Shown: positions 17,184-26,078, counted from the first letter of the stretch. The stretch is 64,000 bases of DNA from Cupriavidus sp. (GCA_031181345.1 JAPSLC010000006.1:1-64000), one strand, 5' to 3'. Notes: a model not told the origin generated them from the letters alone. Translations and numbers: made by a program.

Positions 17184-18080
17184 CTATCGCGCCGCGATGC
17201 GCGCCGCGGACGATTCGATCGCCGCAATGGCGCGGCTGACCGCCTGGTTCGGGGTCGCGCCGCTGCGGTGGATCAGCACCACATGCCGATGCAGGTTGGC
17301 CCCTTCGATGGCAAGTCGATGCAGCCCGCGCGCCGTAATGGCGATGTCGGGCAGGTCGCGCGGCAGGATCGTGGTGCCGACGCCTTCCATCGCCAGGTCG
17401 AGCGACATGCTGACCGAGTTGCTTTCGACGGCGATCGACAAGGGACCAGGCAATTCCCGTTCGATCACGCGCCGCAACGCGTACGGGCGCGGCGGCACGA
17501 TCAGCGGCCGCTGCGCCAGCGCGGCGACGCTGAGCGTTCCCGGTGTTGGTTCGCCCGGCTCGCGGCTATAGGCGGCGATCTGTTCGATGCACAGCCGCCG
17601 CAGCGTCACCGCGTCGGTATCGACGGCCAGGTCGTAGACCAGCCCGATATCGGCGAGACCGCGCTCGACCCGCTCCACGACATCGGGCGAGCTGGCGTTG
17701 AACACGCCGAGCGTGATGCGAGGATGCGCCGCGCGCAGCGAGGCGACCACCTCTGGAATCAGATAGGCCGCCAGCGTATTGACGGTGGCGATCGTCACGC
17801 GCCCATAGCCGGCCGCCGAGGTCTGCCGTGCGATGTCCAGCGCGCTGTCCACCATGCCGAATCCCTGGTCGATATCGCCGACCAGCCGTTCTCCCAGCGG
17901 CGTCGGCCGCATGCCGCGGCCGTGCCGATCGAACAGCGTCGCACCGAGGAACGACTCCAGCGCTGCCACCTGCTTGCTGACGGCGGCCTGCGTGATGCCG
18001 AGCGAAGTGGAGGCGGCACGCAGCGATCCGGCGCGCGCGACGGCGAGGAAGGTGCGAAGCAGGCGGTCTTTGTCTTGCAT
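17184..18080 (-). CDS. LysR-family transcriptional regulator
   Basis: A 298-residue regulator with an N-terminal helix-turn-helix (LLRTFLAVARAGSLRAASTSLGITQAAVSKQVAALESFLGATLFDRHGRGMRPT) and a C-terminal effector domain (ITLGVFNASSPDVVERVERGLADIGLVYDLA). Start ATG 18080; the in-frame extension to 18173 is Arg-rich and not family-like. Convergent with the aldolase gene and divergent from an AraC gene 125 nt away. Target and effector unknown. Confidence 0.9.
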   Translation of the reverse strand: MQDKDRLLRTFLAVARAGSLRAASTSLGITQAAVSKQVAALESFLGATLFDRHGRGMRPTPLGERLVGDIDQGFGMVDSALDIARQTSAAGYGRVTIATVNTLAAYLIPEVVASLRAAHPRITLGVFNASSPDVVERVERGLADIGLVYDLAVDTDAVTLRRLCIEQIAAYSREPGEPTPGTLSVAALAQRPLIVPPRPYALRRVIERELPGPLSIAVESNSVSMSLDLAMEGVGTTILPRDLPDIAITARGLHRLAIEGANLHRHVVLIHRSGATPNQAVSRAIAAIESSAARIAAR

Positions 18081-18205
18081 CGAGGGAGGGCGCTGGGGAG
18101 TATCGAACGAAGCACGCGCTTCGCCGCGTCTGCATTGGAATCGATTCGACTGGCGCTGTCCATCGGGGCGCATGCTATGGTTCCGTCAGCGCTCCATCGA
18201 TCCTC

Positions 18206-19030
18206 ATGCCTGCCGGCCAGTTTCAGCTCCTCCCTTGCGCGTTGCCCGGTGTGCTCGCCGTCCAGGCCAGCTCACGGCACCGCTTCGCCCGCCATACGCA
18301 CGAGCAGTTCGGCATCGGCGTGATCGAGCATGGCGCGCAGCGCTCGGCCAGCGGGCGAGGCGAGGTGCAAGCGGTGGCGGGGGACATCATCACGGTCAAT
18401 CCCGGCGAGGTGCACGACGGCATGCCGCTGGACGACGCCGGGCGTTCGTGGCGCATCCTGTATTTCGATCCCGAGGTTGTCGCGCCGGTCTGTCACGATG
18501 TGAGCGAAGGCGCCGCCCGGCTCGGGGAATTCCTGCTGCCGGTGCTGAGCGATCGCGCCTCGGCAGCCGTCTTCAGCCAATTGTTCGACGCGATGACCGG
18601 CGGCAATGCACCGGATGCGGCATTGCGTCGCGACGGCCTGCTGATGCTGCTGGTGGCGCGCACGATGGATTGCCGGCGCGTCGGGGAGGGCGGCGGCACC
18701 CCGGCGGCGATTGCCCATGCGCTGGCGCGCATCGACGACGATCCCTCGGTGCCCGTATCGCTGGACGATCTTGCCAACGCCAGCGGCCTGAGCCGCTTCC
18801 AGGTGTTGCGCGCCTTTACGCGGGCCACCGGGCTGACGCCGCATGCCTATCTGGTCCAGCGGCGCATCGACCTGGCACGTCGATTGATTGCGCAGGGCGA
18901 GGCGCTGGCCGAGGCGGCGATCGGCAGCGGGTTTGCCGATCAGAGCCATATGACCCGCATTTTCGTGCGGAAGTACGGGCTGTCTCCCAGCGCCTATGCG
19001 GCCATCGTCAGCGGACGGCCGTTGCGCTGA
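18206..19030 (+). CDS. AraC-family transcriptional regulator
   Basis: A 274-residue regulator: N-terminal cupin-type sensor (HRFARHTHEQFGIGVIEHGAQRS...DIITVNPGEVHDGMP) and a C-terminal AraC DNA-binding domain with two helix-turn-helix motifs (VSLDDLANASGLSRFQVLRAFTRATG, LAEAAIGSGFADQSHMTRIFVRKYGLSP). It lies 103 nt upstream of the EamA exporter on the same strand; this LysE/EamA-regulator arrangement usually means control of the exporter by the exported compound. Confidence 0.9.
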   Translation: MPAGQFQLLPCALPGVLAVQASSRHRFARHTHEQFGIGVIEHGAQRSASGRGEVQAVAGDIITVNPGEVHDGMPLDDAGRSWRILYFDPEVVAPVCHDVSEGAARLGEFLLPVLSDRASAAVFSQLFDAMTGGNAPDAALRRDGLLMLLVARTMDCRRVGEGGGTPAAIAHALARIDDDPSVPVSLDDLANASGLSRFQVLRAFTRATGLTPHAYLVQRRIDLARRLIAQGEALAEAAIGSGFADQSHMTRIFVRKYGLSPSAYAAIVSGRPLR

Positions 19031-19133
19031 CGTGCCGCGCAGGATGCCTCGCTGTTCGGTCGCTGCAATTTCGTTCAAGACCTCCACCGTGCCGGCAGCC
19101 TAGCCTTCAGCATCGAACGATGCGGAGGCAGTC

Positions 19134-20093
19134 ATGTCAGGCAAAACCGAAGGCTATTTCTATCTGGCGCTGGCCATGATCCTGGTCGGCAGTACCGTCA
19201 TTGCGAGCAAGGTCATCGCCGCGGGGCTGCCGCCATTTACCGCGACCGCGCTGCGCTTTGCCATCGCCTTGCCCGGCTTCCTGCTGCTGATGCGGCTGAC
19301 CGGCGCGCGCTTGCCGGCCGTCGGCCGTGGCGATTGGGTGCTGCTGGTACTGCAGGCGGTCGCCGGCAGCGTCGGCTATACCACCTTGCTGATCTCCGGG
19401 CTGCGGATGACCTCCGCCGCGGATGCCGGCGTCATCATCGGCACGCTGCCGGTGGTGTCGGCGGTGATTTCCATCGTGGTGCTGAAGGAGCGCCCGAGCG
19501 TTACCTTGCTGCTGGCCATCGGGCTGGCCACCGCGGGCGTGCTCGCGGTGGCCGTGCCGGGAGAGGGGAACGACGGCAGCCGCGGCACCTGGCTTGGCAA
19601 CGCCCTGGTCATGGGTGCGGTCATCTGCGAGAGCCTGTTCATCCTGCTCAACAAGCGGCTGCGCCAACCGCTTCAGCCGCTGGCGCTGTCGACCGTGATG
19701 ACAGCGATCGGCCTCGCCGCGTCCATCGTTCCGGCCCTGCTGTTCGAGGCGCCATGGCGGCATGGACTGCCGAGCGGGGCGCTGGCGGCCGTGCTGTACT
19801 ACGCGCTGGTGCCGACCGTGGCGGGCTTCGTGCTCTGGTATGCGGGCTCGGCGCGCACCACCGGGACGGAGGCATCGCTGTTCACGGCATTGGCGCCGAT
19901 ATCCGCCGTGGCGATGGCCTTTCTGCTGCTGGGTGAACCGGTCGGGGTCAGTCAGCTTGTCGGCATCGGCTGCGTGGTGGTGGCCGTGCTGAGCCTGGTG
20001 CTGGTCGGCGCTGGAGGCCATCGGAAGGGGCGCAAGACGGGGTGTTGCCCGCGAAGGACCCAGCGTGCCTGCGAGCTAGCGAAGCGATCCTGA
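19134..20093 (+). CDS. EamA/DMT-family transporter
   Basis: A 319-residue inner-membrane transporter with ten predicted helices in two EamA repeats (from YFYLALAMILVGSTVIASKVI, and from LGNALVMGAVICESLFILLNKR). ATG 19134 has GGAGGCAGTC just upstream. The last 25 residues (GRKTGCCPRRTQRACELAKRS) are basic and unlike the family; they run into an 18-nt tail-to-tail overlap with the next gene, as if the frame had lost its original stop. Probably controlled by the AraC gene upstream. Confidence 0.87.
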   Translation: MSGKTEGYFYLALAMILVGSTVIASKVIAAGLPPFTATALRFAIALPGFLLLMRLTGARLPAVGRGDWVLLVLQAVAGSVGYTTLLISGLRMTSAADAGVIIGTLPVVSAVISIVVLKERPSVTLLLAIGLATAGVLAVAVPGEGNDGSRGTWLGNALVMGAVICESLFILLNKRLRQPLQPLALSTVMTAIGLAASIVPALLFEAPWRHGLPSGALAAVLYYALVPTVAGFVLWYAGSARTTGTEASLFTALAPISAVAMAFLLLGEPVGVSQLVGIGCVVVAVLSLVLVGAGGHRKGRKTGCCPRRTQRACELAKRS

Positions 20094-20834
20094 GCGTCCG
20101 GCATTGCCGGCAGGCAGGTAGGCCCGCGGCGTCGTGCCCAGATAGCGGCGGAACACCGCGATAAAGCTGCTGACGCTGGCATAGCCAAGGTCCAGCGCGA
20201 TCGCGGTGACGCTGTGTCCCGCAGCCAGCCGCTCCATCGCCGCGAGCAGCCGCATCTGCTGGCGCCACTGGCCGACGGTCCATCCGGTCTCGGCCTGGAA
20301 GCGCCGGGTCAGCGTGCGACGGCTCATGCCGATGCGTGCGGCCCAGCCATCGAGATCGGTGTTGTCCTCCGGCGCGGCCAGCATCCGCGTCGCCATTCGC
20401 ATCAGGCGCCGCTCGCGCGGCATGGGCAGGAACAGCGTCTGCGCCGGCTGGCGGGCGAACGCATCGGCGAACACGGCGAGGTAGTGATCGAGGGCGGTGC
20501 CGGCGGGTGCCTCGTTGCCAGTCAGCGTGACGAGCAGCGCGTCCAGCAGCGGCGACAGCCTGGCCACCTTGACCGTGCCCGGCATCGAGACACGGCTCCA
20601 CGCGCCGTCGAAATACAGGCTGGTACCGAGCATGCCGCCCTGCACGCTGGCGCCATGCACCACGCCGGGCGGGATCCACGCGATACAGCCGGTCGGCATC
20701 ACCCAACGGCCGCCGTCGGCTTCGATGGCGACGACGCCGGTCTGGATCGTGAAGAGCTGTCCATCGTCATGGCGATGCGGACGGCGCTCGCGGATGCCGG
20801 TGTGCGACAGCTGGCGGGTTTGCTTCAGCGACAC
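20076..20834 (-). CDS. AraC-family transcriptional regulator (cupin N-terminus)
   Basis: A 252-residue regulator if started at GTG 20834. An N-terminal cupin fold (RERRPHRHDDGQLFTIQTGVVAIEADGGRWVMPTGCIAWIPPGVVHG) precedes an AraC DNA-binding domain (TDLDGWAARIGMSRRTLTRRFQAETG, HSVTAIALDLGYASVSSFIAVFRRYLGTTPRAY). This is the style of AraC proteins near efflux genes. The start is uncertain because no strong ribosome-binding site precedes any candidate; the frame stays open to 20951. It overlaps the 3' end of the convergent EamA gene by 18 nt. Confidence 0.85.
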   Translation of the reverse strand: MSLKQTRQLSHTGIRERRPHRHDDGQLFTIQTGVVAIEADGGRWVMPTGCIAWIPPGVVHGASVQGGMLGTSLYFDGAWSRVSMPGTVKVARLSPLLDALLVTLTGNEAPAGTALDHYLAVFADAFARQPAQTLFLPMPRERRLMRMATRMLAAPEDNTDLDGWAARIGMSRRTLTRRFQAETGWTVGQWRQQMRLLAAMERLAAGHSVTAIALDLGYASVSSFIAVFRRYLGTTPRAYLPAGNAGRSGSLR

Positions 20835-21007
20835 GGTGGATCGAACAGGAGGGCAGGGCTGGCCCGATTGCGTGATGGATTGGCATTCTAGCGTTAGCGG
20901 GTCAGTCGGCCGCGGCCTAGACTGCCTGCATTGCCGATACCACGGAGCCATTCGATGTCACCAGCCACGCCATCCCAATCGCTTGCCGAGCCCAACGGAG
21001 GCCAGGC

Positions 21008-21271
21008 ATGAAGCCCGAAGCCATGCTCCCCGACCATATCGACGCCGTGCAGGCCAACGGCCTCACCGTACGCAAGGGCAGCGTCGGCGCGTTCCTCGCG
21101 AGCTGGCGCGTGCTGTCCGATCCGTCGCAGTCCGACGAGAGCCGTGCCGCGGCGAAGGAAGACCTGATCGCGCTGATTCCGGCGCTGGACGCGCTGGGTC
21201 TGTTCGTTGTGTTCGAGGCGCGCGATCCGCAACTGCGCGAGCTGATTGCACAAGGCCGCGGCGGCGCCTGA
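21008..21271 (+). CDS. Conserved-looking hypothetical protein (87 residues)
   Basis: Small, mostly helical soluble protein of 87 residues that I do not recognise. It contains VGAFLASWRVLSDPSQSDESRAAAKEDLIALIPALDALGLFVVFEARDPQLRELIAQG. GGAGG lies 6 nt before ATG 21008. A preceding 18-codon mini-frame (20955-21011) ends in ATGA overlapping this start, so translational coupling to a leader peptide is possible. Its 3' end forms half of a strong hairpin (21248-21292). Confidence 0.6.
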   Translation: MKPEAMLPDHIDAVQANGLTVRKGSVGAFLASWRVLSDPSQSDESRAAAKEDLIALIPALDALGLFVVFEARDPQLRELIAQGRGGA

Positions 21272-21292
21272 GCGCTCGCCGCGGCCTTGTGC
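21248..21292. terminator. 16-bp perfect hairpin between convergent genes
   Basis: GCACAAGGCCGCGGCG (21248-21263) is exactly complementary to 21277-21292, with a further GCGC/GCGC pairing inside the 13-nt loop. It lies between the 87-residue gene and ohr and overlaps the end of the former. It is symmetric with no U-tract, so it probably ends transcripts from both sides. Confidence 0.6.
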
Positions 21293-21304
21293 CGGTGCGT
21301 CCGA

Positions 21305-21730
21305 TCAGACCAGCGTCAGGCGCACGTCGATGTTGCCGCGCGTTGCGTTCGAATACGGGCAGACGACGTGGGCCTTGTCCACCAGCGCCTGCGCGGTTTC
21401 GCGCGCCACGCCCGGAATCGAGATCTGCAGTTCGACCTCGATACCGAATCCGGTGGGGATCTGGCCGATGCCGACATTGCCGGTGATCGTGGTCTCGGCG
21501 GGCAGCGCGACCTTCTCGCGGCCGGCGACGAACTTCAGGGCGCCGAGGAAGCAGGCGGAGTAGCCGGCGGCGAACAGCTGCTCGGGGTTGGTGCCGGGAC
21601 CGCCGGCGCCGCCCAGTTCGCGCGGTGTGCTCAGCTTGACCTCGAGCGCGCCATCGGACGAGACGGCGCGGCCGTCACGGCCACCGGTGGCTTGAGCTTG
21701 GGCACGGTACAGGACTTTTTCGATCGACAT
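21305..21730 (-). CDS. ohr: Organic hydroperoxide resistance protein Ohr
   Basis: Ohr peroxidase of 141 residues (OsmC/Ohr family) that reduces organic and fatty-acid hydroperoxides in the cytoplasm with lipoylated partner proteins. Both redox cysteines are in their family contexts: [14 protein letters not shown] (peroxidatic Cys) and [18 protein letters not shown] (resolving Cys). The length matches the family. Its promoter lies between it and ohrR and contains a perfect palindrome. The regulator ohrR is immediately upstream on the same strand. Confidence 0.95.
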   Translation of the reverse strand: MSIEKVLYRAQAQATGGRDGRAVSSDGALEVKLSTPRELGGAGGPGTNPEQLFAAGYSACFLGALKFVAGREKVALPAETTITGNVGIGQIPTGFGIEVELQISIPGVARETAQALVDKAHVVCPYSNATRGNIDVRLTLV

Positions 21731-21773
21731 GGTTGGCTCCTTCAGGTTGATGGCCGGGTTGCTTGCTTCAATG

Positions 21774-21812
21774 TAGTGCGCTATTACATAGCGCACTATA
21801 TAAATCCGTCAA
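21774..21812 (-). promoter_or_regulatory. ohr promoter and OhrR operator
   Basis: TAGTGCGCTA (21774-21783) and TAGCGCACTA (21789-21798) form a perfect 10-bp inverted repeat with a 5-nt spacer. It covers a minus-strand promoter with -35 TTGACG (21812-21807), an 18-nt spacer and -10 TGTAAT (21788-21783). The placement is classic repression; assignment to OhrR is inferred from its location between ohrR and ohr. Confidence 0.7.
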
Positions 21813-21841
21813 AACAAGGCGACGTTGCTACCCCGCGCGGC

Positions 21842-22315
21842 TCAGTCGGCCGCGCTTCGGGCAATCTTCGCCGTCACGCTATCGAGCTTGCGCTTCAGGC
21901 TGGTCAGTTCCTCGACGCTGCACGCCGACGCGCACAGCACCGACTCCGGCACCTTGCCGGCCTGGGTCTTCAGCGCGCGGCCGGCCTTGGTCAGGCTGAC
22001 GATGACCTGCCGCTCGTCCGCCGCCGCCCGTGCTCGCGACAGCAATTCTTGCGTCTCGAGGCGCTTGAGCAAGGGCGTCAGCGTGGCCGAGTCCAGATTC
22101 AGCCGGGCGCCGATCTCGGATACCGTCAGTCCGTCCTGCTCCCACAGCACCATCATCACCAGGTATTGCGGGTAGGTCAGCCCCAGTGGGCGCAGCAGCT
22201 TGCGGTACAGCTTGTTCAGCGCCAGCGAGGCCGAATAGACCGAGAAACAGAACTGCCGGTCCAGCAATAGTGCGGTGGCAGGGTCGATCCGGGGGGAGTT
22301 CGATGCGGCGTTCAT
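21842..22315 (-). CDS. ohrR: MarR-family peroxide-sensing repressor OhrR
   Basis: A 157-residue MarR-type repressor. The sensing Cys sits in the conserved N-terminal context [20 protein letters not shown], followed by the winged helix ([59 protein letters not shown]). Two more Cys near the C-terminus (VLCASACS) suggest the two-Cys (Xanthomonas-like) disulfide mechanism. Start ATG 22315. It precedes ohr by 111 nt on the same strand; oxidation should release the operator and induce ohr. Confidence 0.93.
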   Translation of the reverse strand: MNAASNSPRIDPATALLLDRQFCFSVYSASLALNKLYRKLLRPLGLTYPQYLVMMVLWEQDGLTVSEIGARLNLDSATLTPLLKRLETQELLSRARAAADERQVIVSLTKAGRALKTQAGKVPESVLCASACSVEELTSLKRKLDSVTAKIARSAAD

Positions 22316-22371
22316 GGAACGGAATATAGATCGTGCGCGATTGAATAGCAAGAACTTTATTTCGGTAAATG

Positions 22372-22393
22372 GGGGGCCCTGCGATGGACCCCC
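22372..22393 (-). terminator. Hairpin after the acyl-CoA ligase gene
   Basis: On the minus strand an 8-bp stem (GGGGGTCC pairing with GGGCCCCC, one G-U) with a 6-nt loop lies 12 nt past the ligase stop. The following CATTTACC is only weakly T-rich. Probable end of the catabolic operon transcript. Confidence 0.45.
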
Positions 22394-22405
22394 AATTCTT
22401 CGCCG

Positions 22406-24502
22406 TCAGGCCGCCACTTCCATCAACGCATCGACCACCACCACGCCATCGGGGCTGGCCATCACCGGATTCAGGTCGACGGAGCGGATCGCGCCGGCGG
22501 CGACGTGCACCATCCTGCCGACCGCCACCGCGGTGCGGCACAGTGCGGGGACGTCCACGGCCGCTTCGCCTCGCACGCCGGCCAGCAGCGGCGCGATGCG
22601 CAGGCTCCGCAGTGCGCGGGCGACATCCTCTTCCTCGCAGGTGGCCAGCAGTACCGCGGTGTCGCGCAGCGTCTCGACATACTTGCCGCCGTCGCCGACC
22701 ACCAGCACCGCGCCGAATACCGGGTCCCAGTGCGCGCCGATCATGCATTCGCGCTGGCCGCGCACCATCGCCGCGACGATGACCCCTTCGGCCTCGACGG
22801 CCATGCCGGCCAGCGTGGCCATCTGGCGCTCGAATGCCGCGACGATCGAATCGGCGTCGTTGCACCCCAGCGCGACCAGGCCGTGTTCGCTCTTGTGGGG
22901 CACCGCGGCGGCGCAGGCCTTGACCGCGACCGGCCCGCCGAGCGCCCGCCACGCCGCCACCGCGTCATCGGCGCTGCGGCACAGACGGTGCGCGACGACG
23001 GGAACGCCGGCCTCGGCCAATCGTGCGAGGCTGGCCGCTTCGCTGAGCGTGGTCGAGGGCGAGGAGACATCGAGCGCCGCCGCCGCGGGCGCCGCCGGTG
23101 GGCGCGCGACCAACTCCGCCAGCCGCAACCGATGCGCGCGCCACTGGCTCAGCGCCGGCAGCGCTTCGCCGGCGTTGGCATAGACCGGTACGCCGCGCTG
23201 CCGGAACGGCGCGGCCACGCTCTGCTGCCAGGCCGCGACCGCGATCGGCTTGCCGCTGGTATCGGCAAAGGCCGCCGCATCGGCGGCAAAGCGCTCGATG
23301 TCGTAGCCCATGCCCGCCACCGGAATATCGAGCAGCACCAGATCGGCCGCCGCATCGCGCGCGATGACCGGCAGCACTTCGCCGAACAGCGCGCTGTTGG
23401 TCAGCAGGGCCGCGGTGACGTCGACCGGATTGGCGGTTGCGGCAAAGCCGGGCAGGCGTTCGGCCAGCGCGGTCTGGATCTGCGCCGCCAGCGGGGCCAT
23501 CGACAGTCCGCAGGACTCGGCGGCGTCAGCCGCCATCACGCAGCTCGCGCCCGAATTGCTGACCACCACGAGGCCACGGCCCTGCGGTTGCCAGTCGCGC
23601 AGATACAGCGGCGCGCAGCGCGCCAGTGCATGGGCGTCGTCGACGCGCCAGATGCCGTGATGCGCGAGGAAGGCATCGACGGCGCGGTCCTCGTTGGCCA
23701 GCGCGCCGGTGTGCGAGGCCGCTGCGCGCTGGCCCGCGCTGGTGCGCCCGGCCTTGACCGCGACAATTGGCACGCCGCGTGCGCGGGCCACCGCGGCCGC
23801 CTGCGCCAGCGTGGCCGGATCGTTCAGCGTCTCCAGATACAGCAGCATCAGCCGCACGTCGTCATCGTGCGCGACGGCAAGCGCGAGATCGCTGACCGTG
23901 ACGTCCGCCTGATTGCCGGTTGCGTGCATATGCCGCACGCCGATGCCCTGGTGCCGCAGCAGCCCATAGACCATCGCGCCCATGCCGCCGCTCTGGCTGA
24001 TTACTGCCACCGGTCCGTCCTGCGGCGGCACCTCGATGAACATCGTCGAGAAGCTGGCGATCGCGCCGCTGCCGAAGTTGGCGAGGCCCTGGCTGTTCGG
24101 TCCGACCATGCGCAGACCCGCCGCGTGCGCGATGTCGACCATCTTCTGCTGCTGGCGCCGGCCTTCCTCGCCCGCTTCGCCGAAGCCGGAGGCAATCACG
24201 ATGGCCGCCGCCACGCCGAGCCGCGCGCAATCGCCGACCGCCTGCACGGCCGCCTCGCCGGCCACCACGACGATGGCCAGCTCGGGCGCTTCCGGCAGCG
24301 CGTCGAGCGAGGCGTAGCTGCGCAGGCCCTGGATCGTGTCGCGCTGCGGATTGATCGGATACAGCGTGCCGCGATAGCCGTGCTGCTGCATGTAGTGGAT
24401 GGGCCGGCCGCCGATCTTGTGGATGTGGTCCGATGCGCCGATCACCGCGATCGAGCGCGGCGTCAGCAGGGCTTGAAGGCCGCGGGGGAGAGAAGCTGCC
24501 AT
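22406..24502 (-). CDS. ADP-forming acyl-CoA (acetate-CoA) ligase family protein
   Basis: A 698-residue fused acyl-CoA synthetase (NDP-forming). The N-terminal CoA-binding domain starts with ALLTPRSIAVIGASD and the succinyl-CoA-ligase-like middle carries ISQSGGMGAMVYGLL; a C-terminal ATP-grasp domain follows (VVAHRLCRSADDAVAAWRALGGPVAVKACAAAVPHKSEHGLV and GAVLVVGDGGKYVETLRDTAV). It converts a carboxylic acid to its CoA thioester, or the reverse with ATP formation. It is the last gene of the minus-strand catabolic cluster and would activate the imported acid or recover energy from the thiolase product. Confidence 0.9.
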   Translation of the reverse strand: MAASLPRGLQALLTPRSIAVIGASDHIHKIGGRPIHYMQQHGYRGTLYPINPQRDTIQGLRSYASLDALPEAPELAIVVVAGEAAVQAVGDCARLGVAAAIVIASGFGEAGEEGRRQQQKMVDIAHAAGLRMVGPNSQGLANFGSGAIASFSTMFIEVPPQDGPVAVISQSGGMGAMVYGLLRHQGIGVRHMHATGNQADVTVSDLALAVAHDDDVRLMLLYLETLNDPATLAQAAAVARARGVPIVAVKAGRTSAGQRAAASHTGALANEDRAVDAFLAHHGIWRVDDAHALARCAPLYLRDWQPQGRGLVVVSNSGASCVMAADAAESCGLSMAPLAAQIQTALAERLPGFAATANPVDVTAALLTNSALFGEVLPVIARDAAADLVLLDIPVAGMGYDIERFAADAAAFADTSGKPIAVAAWQQSVAAPFRQRGVPVYANAGEALPALSQWRAHRLRLAELVARPPAAPAAAALDVSSPSTTLSEAASLARLAEAGVPVVAHRLCRSADDAVAAWRALGGPVAVKACAAAVPHKSEHGLVALGCNDADSIVAAFERQMATLAGMAVEAEGVIVAAMVRGQRECMIGAHWDPVFGAVLVVGDGGKYVETLRDTAVLLATCEEEDVARALRSLRIAPLLAGVRGEAAVDVPALCRTAVAVGRMVHVAAGAIRSVDLNPVMASPDGVVVVDALMEVAA

Positions 24503-24570
24503 GTCGTATTCCTGTCGATGCGATGGTAAGTCCGCGATGTGAGTCAGCGATGGGTCAGTCAGTGCGAATG

Positions 24571-25608
24571 TCAGTCGATGGTGGCGCCGGAGGTCTTGAC
24601 CACGCCGGCCCATTTGTCGATCTCGGCACCGAGGAAGCGGCCGGTCGCGTCCGGCGAAGTCCATTCGGCACCAAAGCCCTGCGTGGCAAAGCGCGAACGG
24701 ACTTCGGCATCGTCGAGCACGGCGCGCAGCGCCTGGCTCAACTTGTCGATCACCGGAGCCGGCGTGCCGGCCGGCACCAGCAGCGCGTTCCAGGCGGTGG
24801 CTTCATATCCGGCCAGACCGGCCTCGGCAATGGTCGGCACATCCGGCGCGGCGGGGGAGCGCTTGGCGCTGGTCACGGCCAGCGCCTTGAGCTTGCCGTC
24901 GCGCACGAACGGCATCGCCGACAGCATGGTGTCGAACATCACCGTCGCCTGGCCGCCGATCACGTCCGTCAGGGCGGGCGCGCTGCCCTTGTACGGCACG
25001 TGGGTCATGCGCACGCCCGCCATCGCGTTGAACAACTCGGCCGACAGATGGGTCGACTGGCCATTGCCCGAACTGGCGAAGGTGACCTGGCCGGGCTTGG
25101 CCTTGGCCAGCGCGATCAGCTCGGCGACATTGCGCGCCGGCGTCGAGGGCGCGGTGACCAGCACCAGCGGTCCGCGCGTCAGCAGGCTGACCGGCGCGAA
25201 GTCGCGGCGGGTGTCGTAGCCCGGCTTGCGGAACAGCGTCATGTTGATCGCGTGGGCGGTGGTGGCGACCAGCAGCGTGTAGCCATCGGGCGCCGCCTTG
25301 GCGACGGCCTCGGCGCCGATATTGCCGCCCGCGCCGGGCCGGTTCTCGACCACCACCGGCTGCCCGAGCCGCTCGCCGAGCTTCTGCCCGACCACGCGCG
25401 CGACGATGTCGGTGGGGCCGCCGGGCGGGTAGGGCACCACCATGCGGACCGGCCTCGCCGGCCAGGTTTCGGCATGGCCGGGCCGCGGCAGCAGCGTGCA
25501 TAGCGCGCCGATCGCCAGCGCGGCAAGGAAGGTTCGCCGGGCATGTCGCTGCAATACGGTAGACGACGGGGCGAGCGTGGCCCGCCGATACGAATGGTTC
25601 GGCTGCAT
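24571..25608 (-). CDS. Tripartite tricarboxylate transporter receptor (TctC/Bug family)
   Basis: A 345-residue periplasmic receptor. An N-terminal twin-basic signal region (RHARRTFLAALAIGALCTLLPRPGHA) is followed by the Bug signatures WPARPVRMVVPYPPGGPTDIVARVV, VVVENRPGAGGNIGAEAVAKAAPDGYTL and VPTIAEAGLAGYEA. ATG 25608 is preferred over 25620 because GGAG lies 6 nt upstream of it. RHARRTFLAAL resembles a Tat motif. No TctAB membrane genes are nearby. Within the cluster it probably captures the acid that the enzymes degrade. Confidence 0.92.
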   Translation of the reverse strand: MQPNHSYRRATLAPSSTVLQRHARRTFLAALAIGALCTLLPRPGHAETWPARPVRMVVPYPPGGPTDIVARVVGQKLGERLGQPVVVENRPGAGGNIGAEAVAKAAPDGYTLLVATTAHAINMTLFRKPGYDTRRDFAPVSLLTRGPLVLVTAPSTPARNVAELIALAKAKPGQVTFASSGNGQSTHLSAELFNAMAGVRMTHVPYKGSAPALTDVIGGQATVMFDTMLSAMPFVRDGKLKALAVTSAKRSPAAPDVPTIAEAGLAGYEATAWNALLVPAGTPAPVIDKLSQALRAVLDDAEVRSRFATQGFGAEWTSPDATGRFLGAEIDKWAGVVKTSGATID

Positions 25609-25682
25609 CTGTGTCTCCATGTGGTTGTCTTCTGTGCGGGCCGGCCCCCTTGACGGGGTCCGCTGTAGCGAGGCCGCCCGCG

Positions 25683-26078
25683 CTATTCCCGCTGGAATCG
25701 CAGCAGCGTGCGCTCGCCATGCCGGAAAAAGCCCGCGCGCACGCGATCGCCGATGGCCACGCCCGGCTCGGCGTGGCCCATTACGCGCGGCCCTTCGTCC
25801 AGCGTGGCGAGCACCAGCGTGTAGGGGACCAGCGCGCGGAAGCTGTCGTCCGGCGCGCGCGCTACCTCGGTCACGGCGTAGACGGTGGCCCCGCCGGCGG
25901 CATCGCGCCACGAGAGGCGGACGCTGCCGCAGCGCTGGCAGGCATGGCGCTCCAGCGATTGGGCCGCGCCGCAGTCGCCGCACGTTTGATAGCGGACGCG
26001 GCCTGCTTCCAGACCCGCGGCATAGGGATGAAGCCCCTCGGGCAGGGCGCCATCAGCGGAATTGGCTGAGATCGGCAT
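25683..26078 (-). CDS. Zn-ribbon OB-fold protein (DUF35), thiolase partner
   Basis: A 131-residue protein with an N-terminal rubredoxin-like zinc ribbon (YQTCGDCGAAQSLERHACQRCGSV, four Cys) and a C-terminal OB-fold (VYAVTEVARAPDDSFRALVPYTLVLATLDEGPRVMGHAE). In known systems such DUF35 proteins bind SCPx-type thiolases and help retro-aldol or thiolytic cleavage. Its ATG shares a base with the thiolase stop (TAATG), so the two are coupled and very likely form one enzyme. Confidence 0.9.
   Translation of the reverse strand: MPISANSADGALPEGLHPYAAGLEAGRVRYQTCGDCGAAQSLERHACQRCGSVRLSWRDAAGGATVYAVTEVARAPDDSFRALVPYTLVLATLDEGPRVMGHAEPGVAIGDRVRAGFFRHGERTLLRFQRE

Noticed and set aside
22505..24529. Long plus-strand frame opposite the acyl-CoA ligase
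   Set aside because: Low-complexity Arg/His/Ala translation; the minus strand encodes a full domain architecture.
24571..25983. Extended start of the TctC receptor gene at 25983
   Set aside because: The extra residues are Arg-rich and overlap the DUF35 gene; signal peptide and ribosome-binding site fix the start at 25608.
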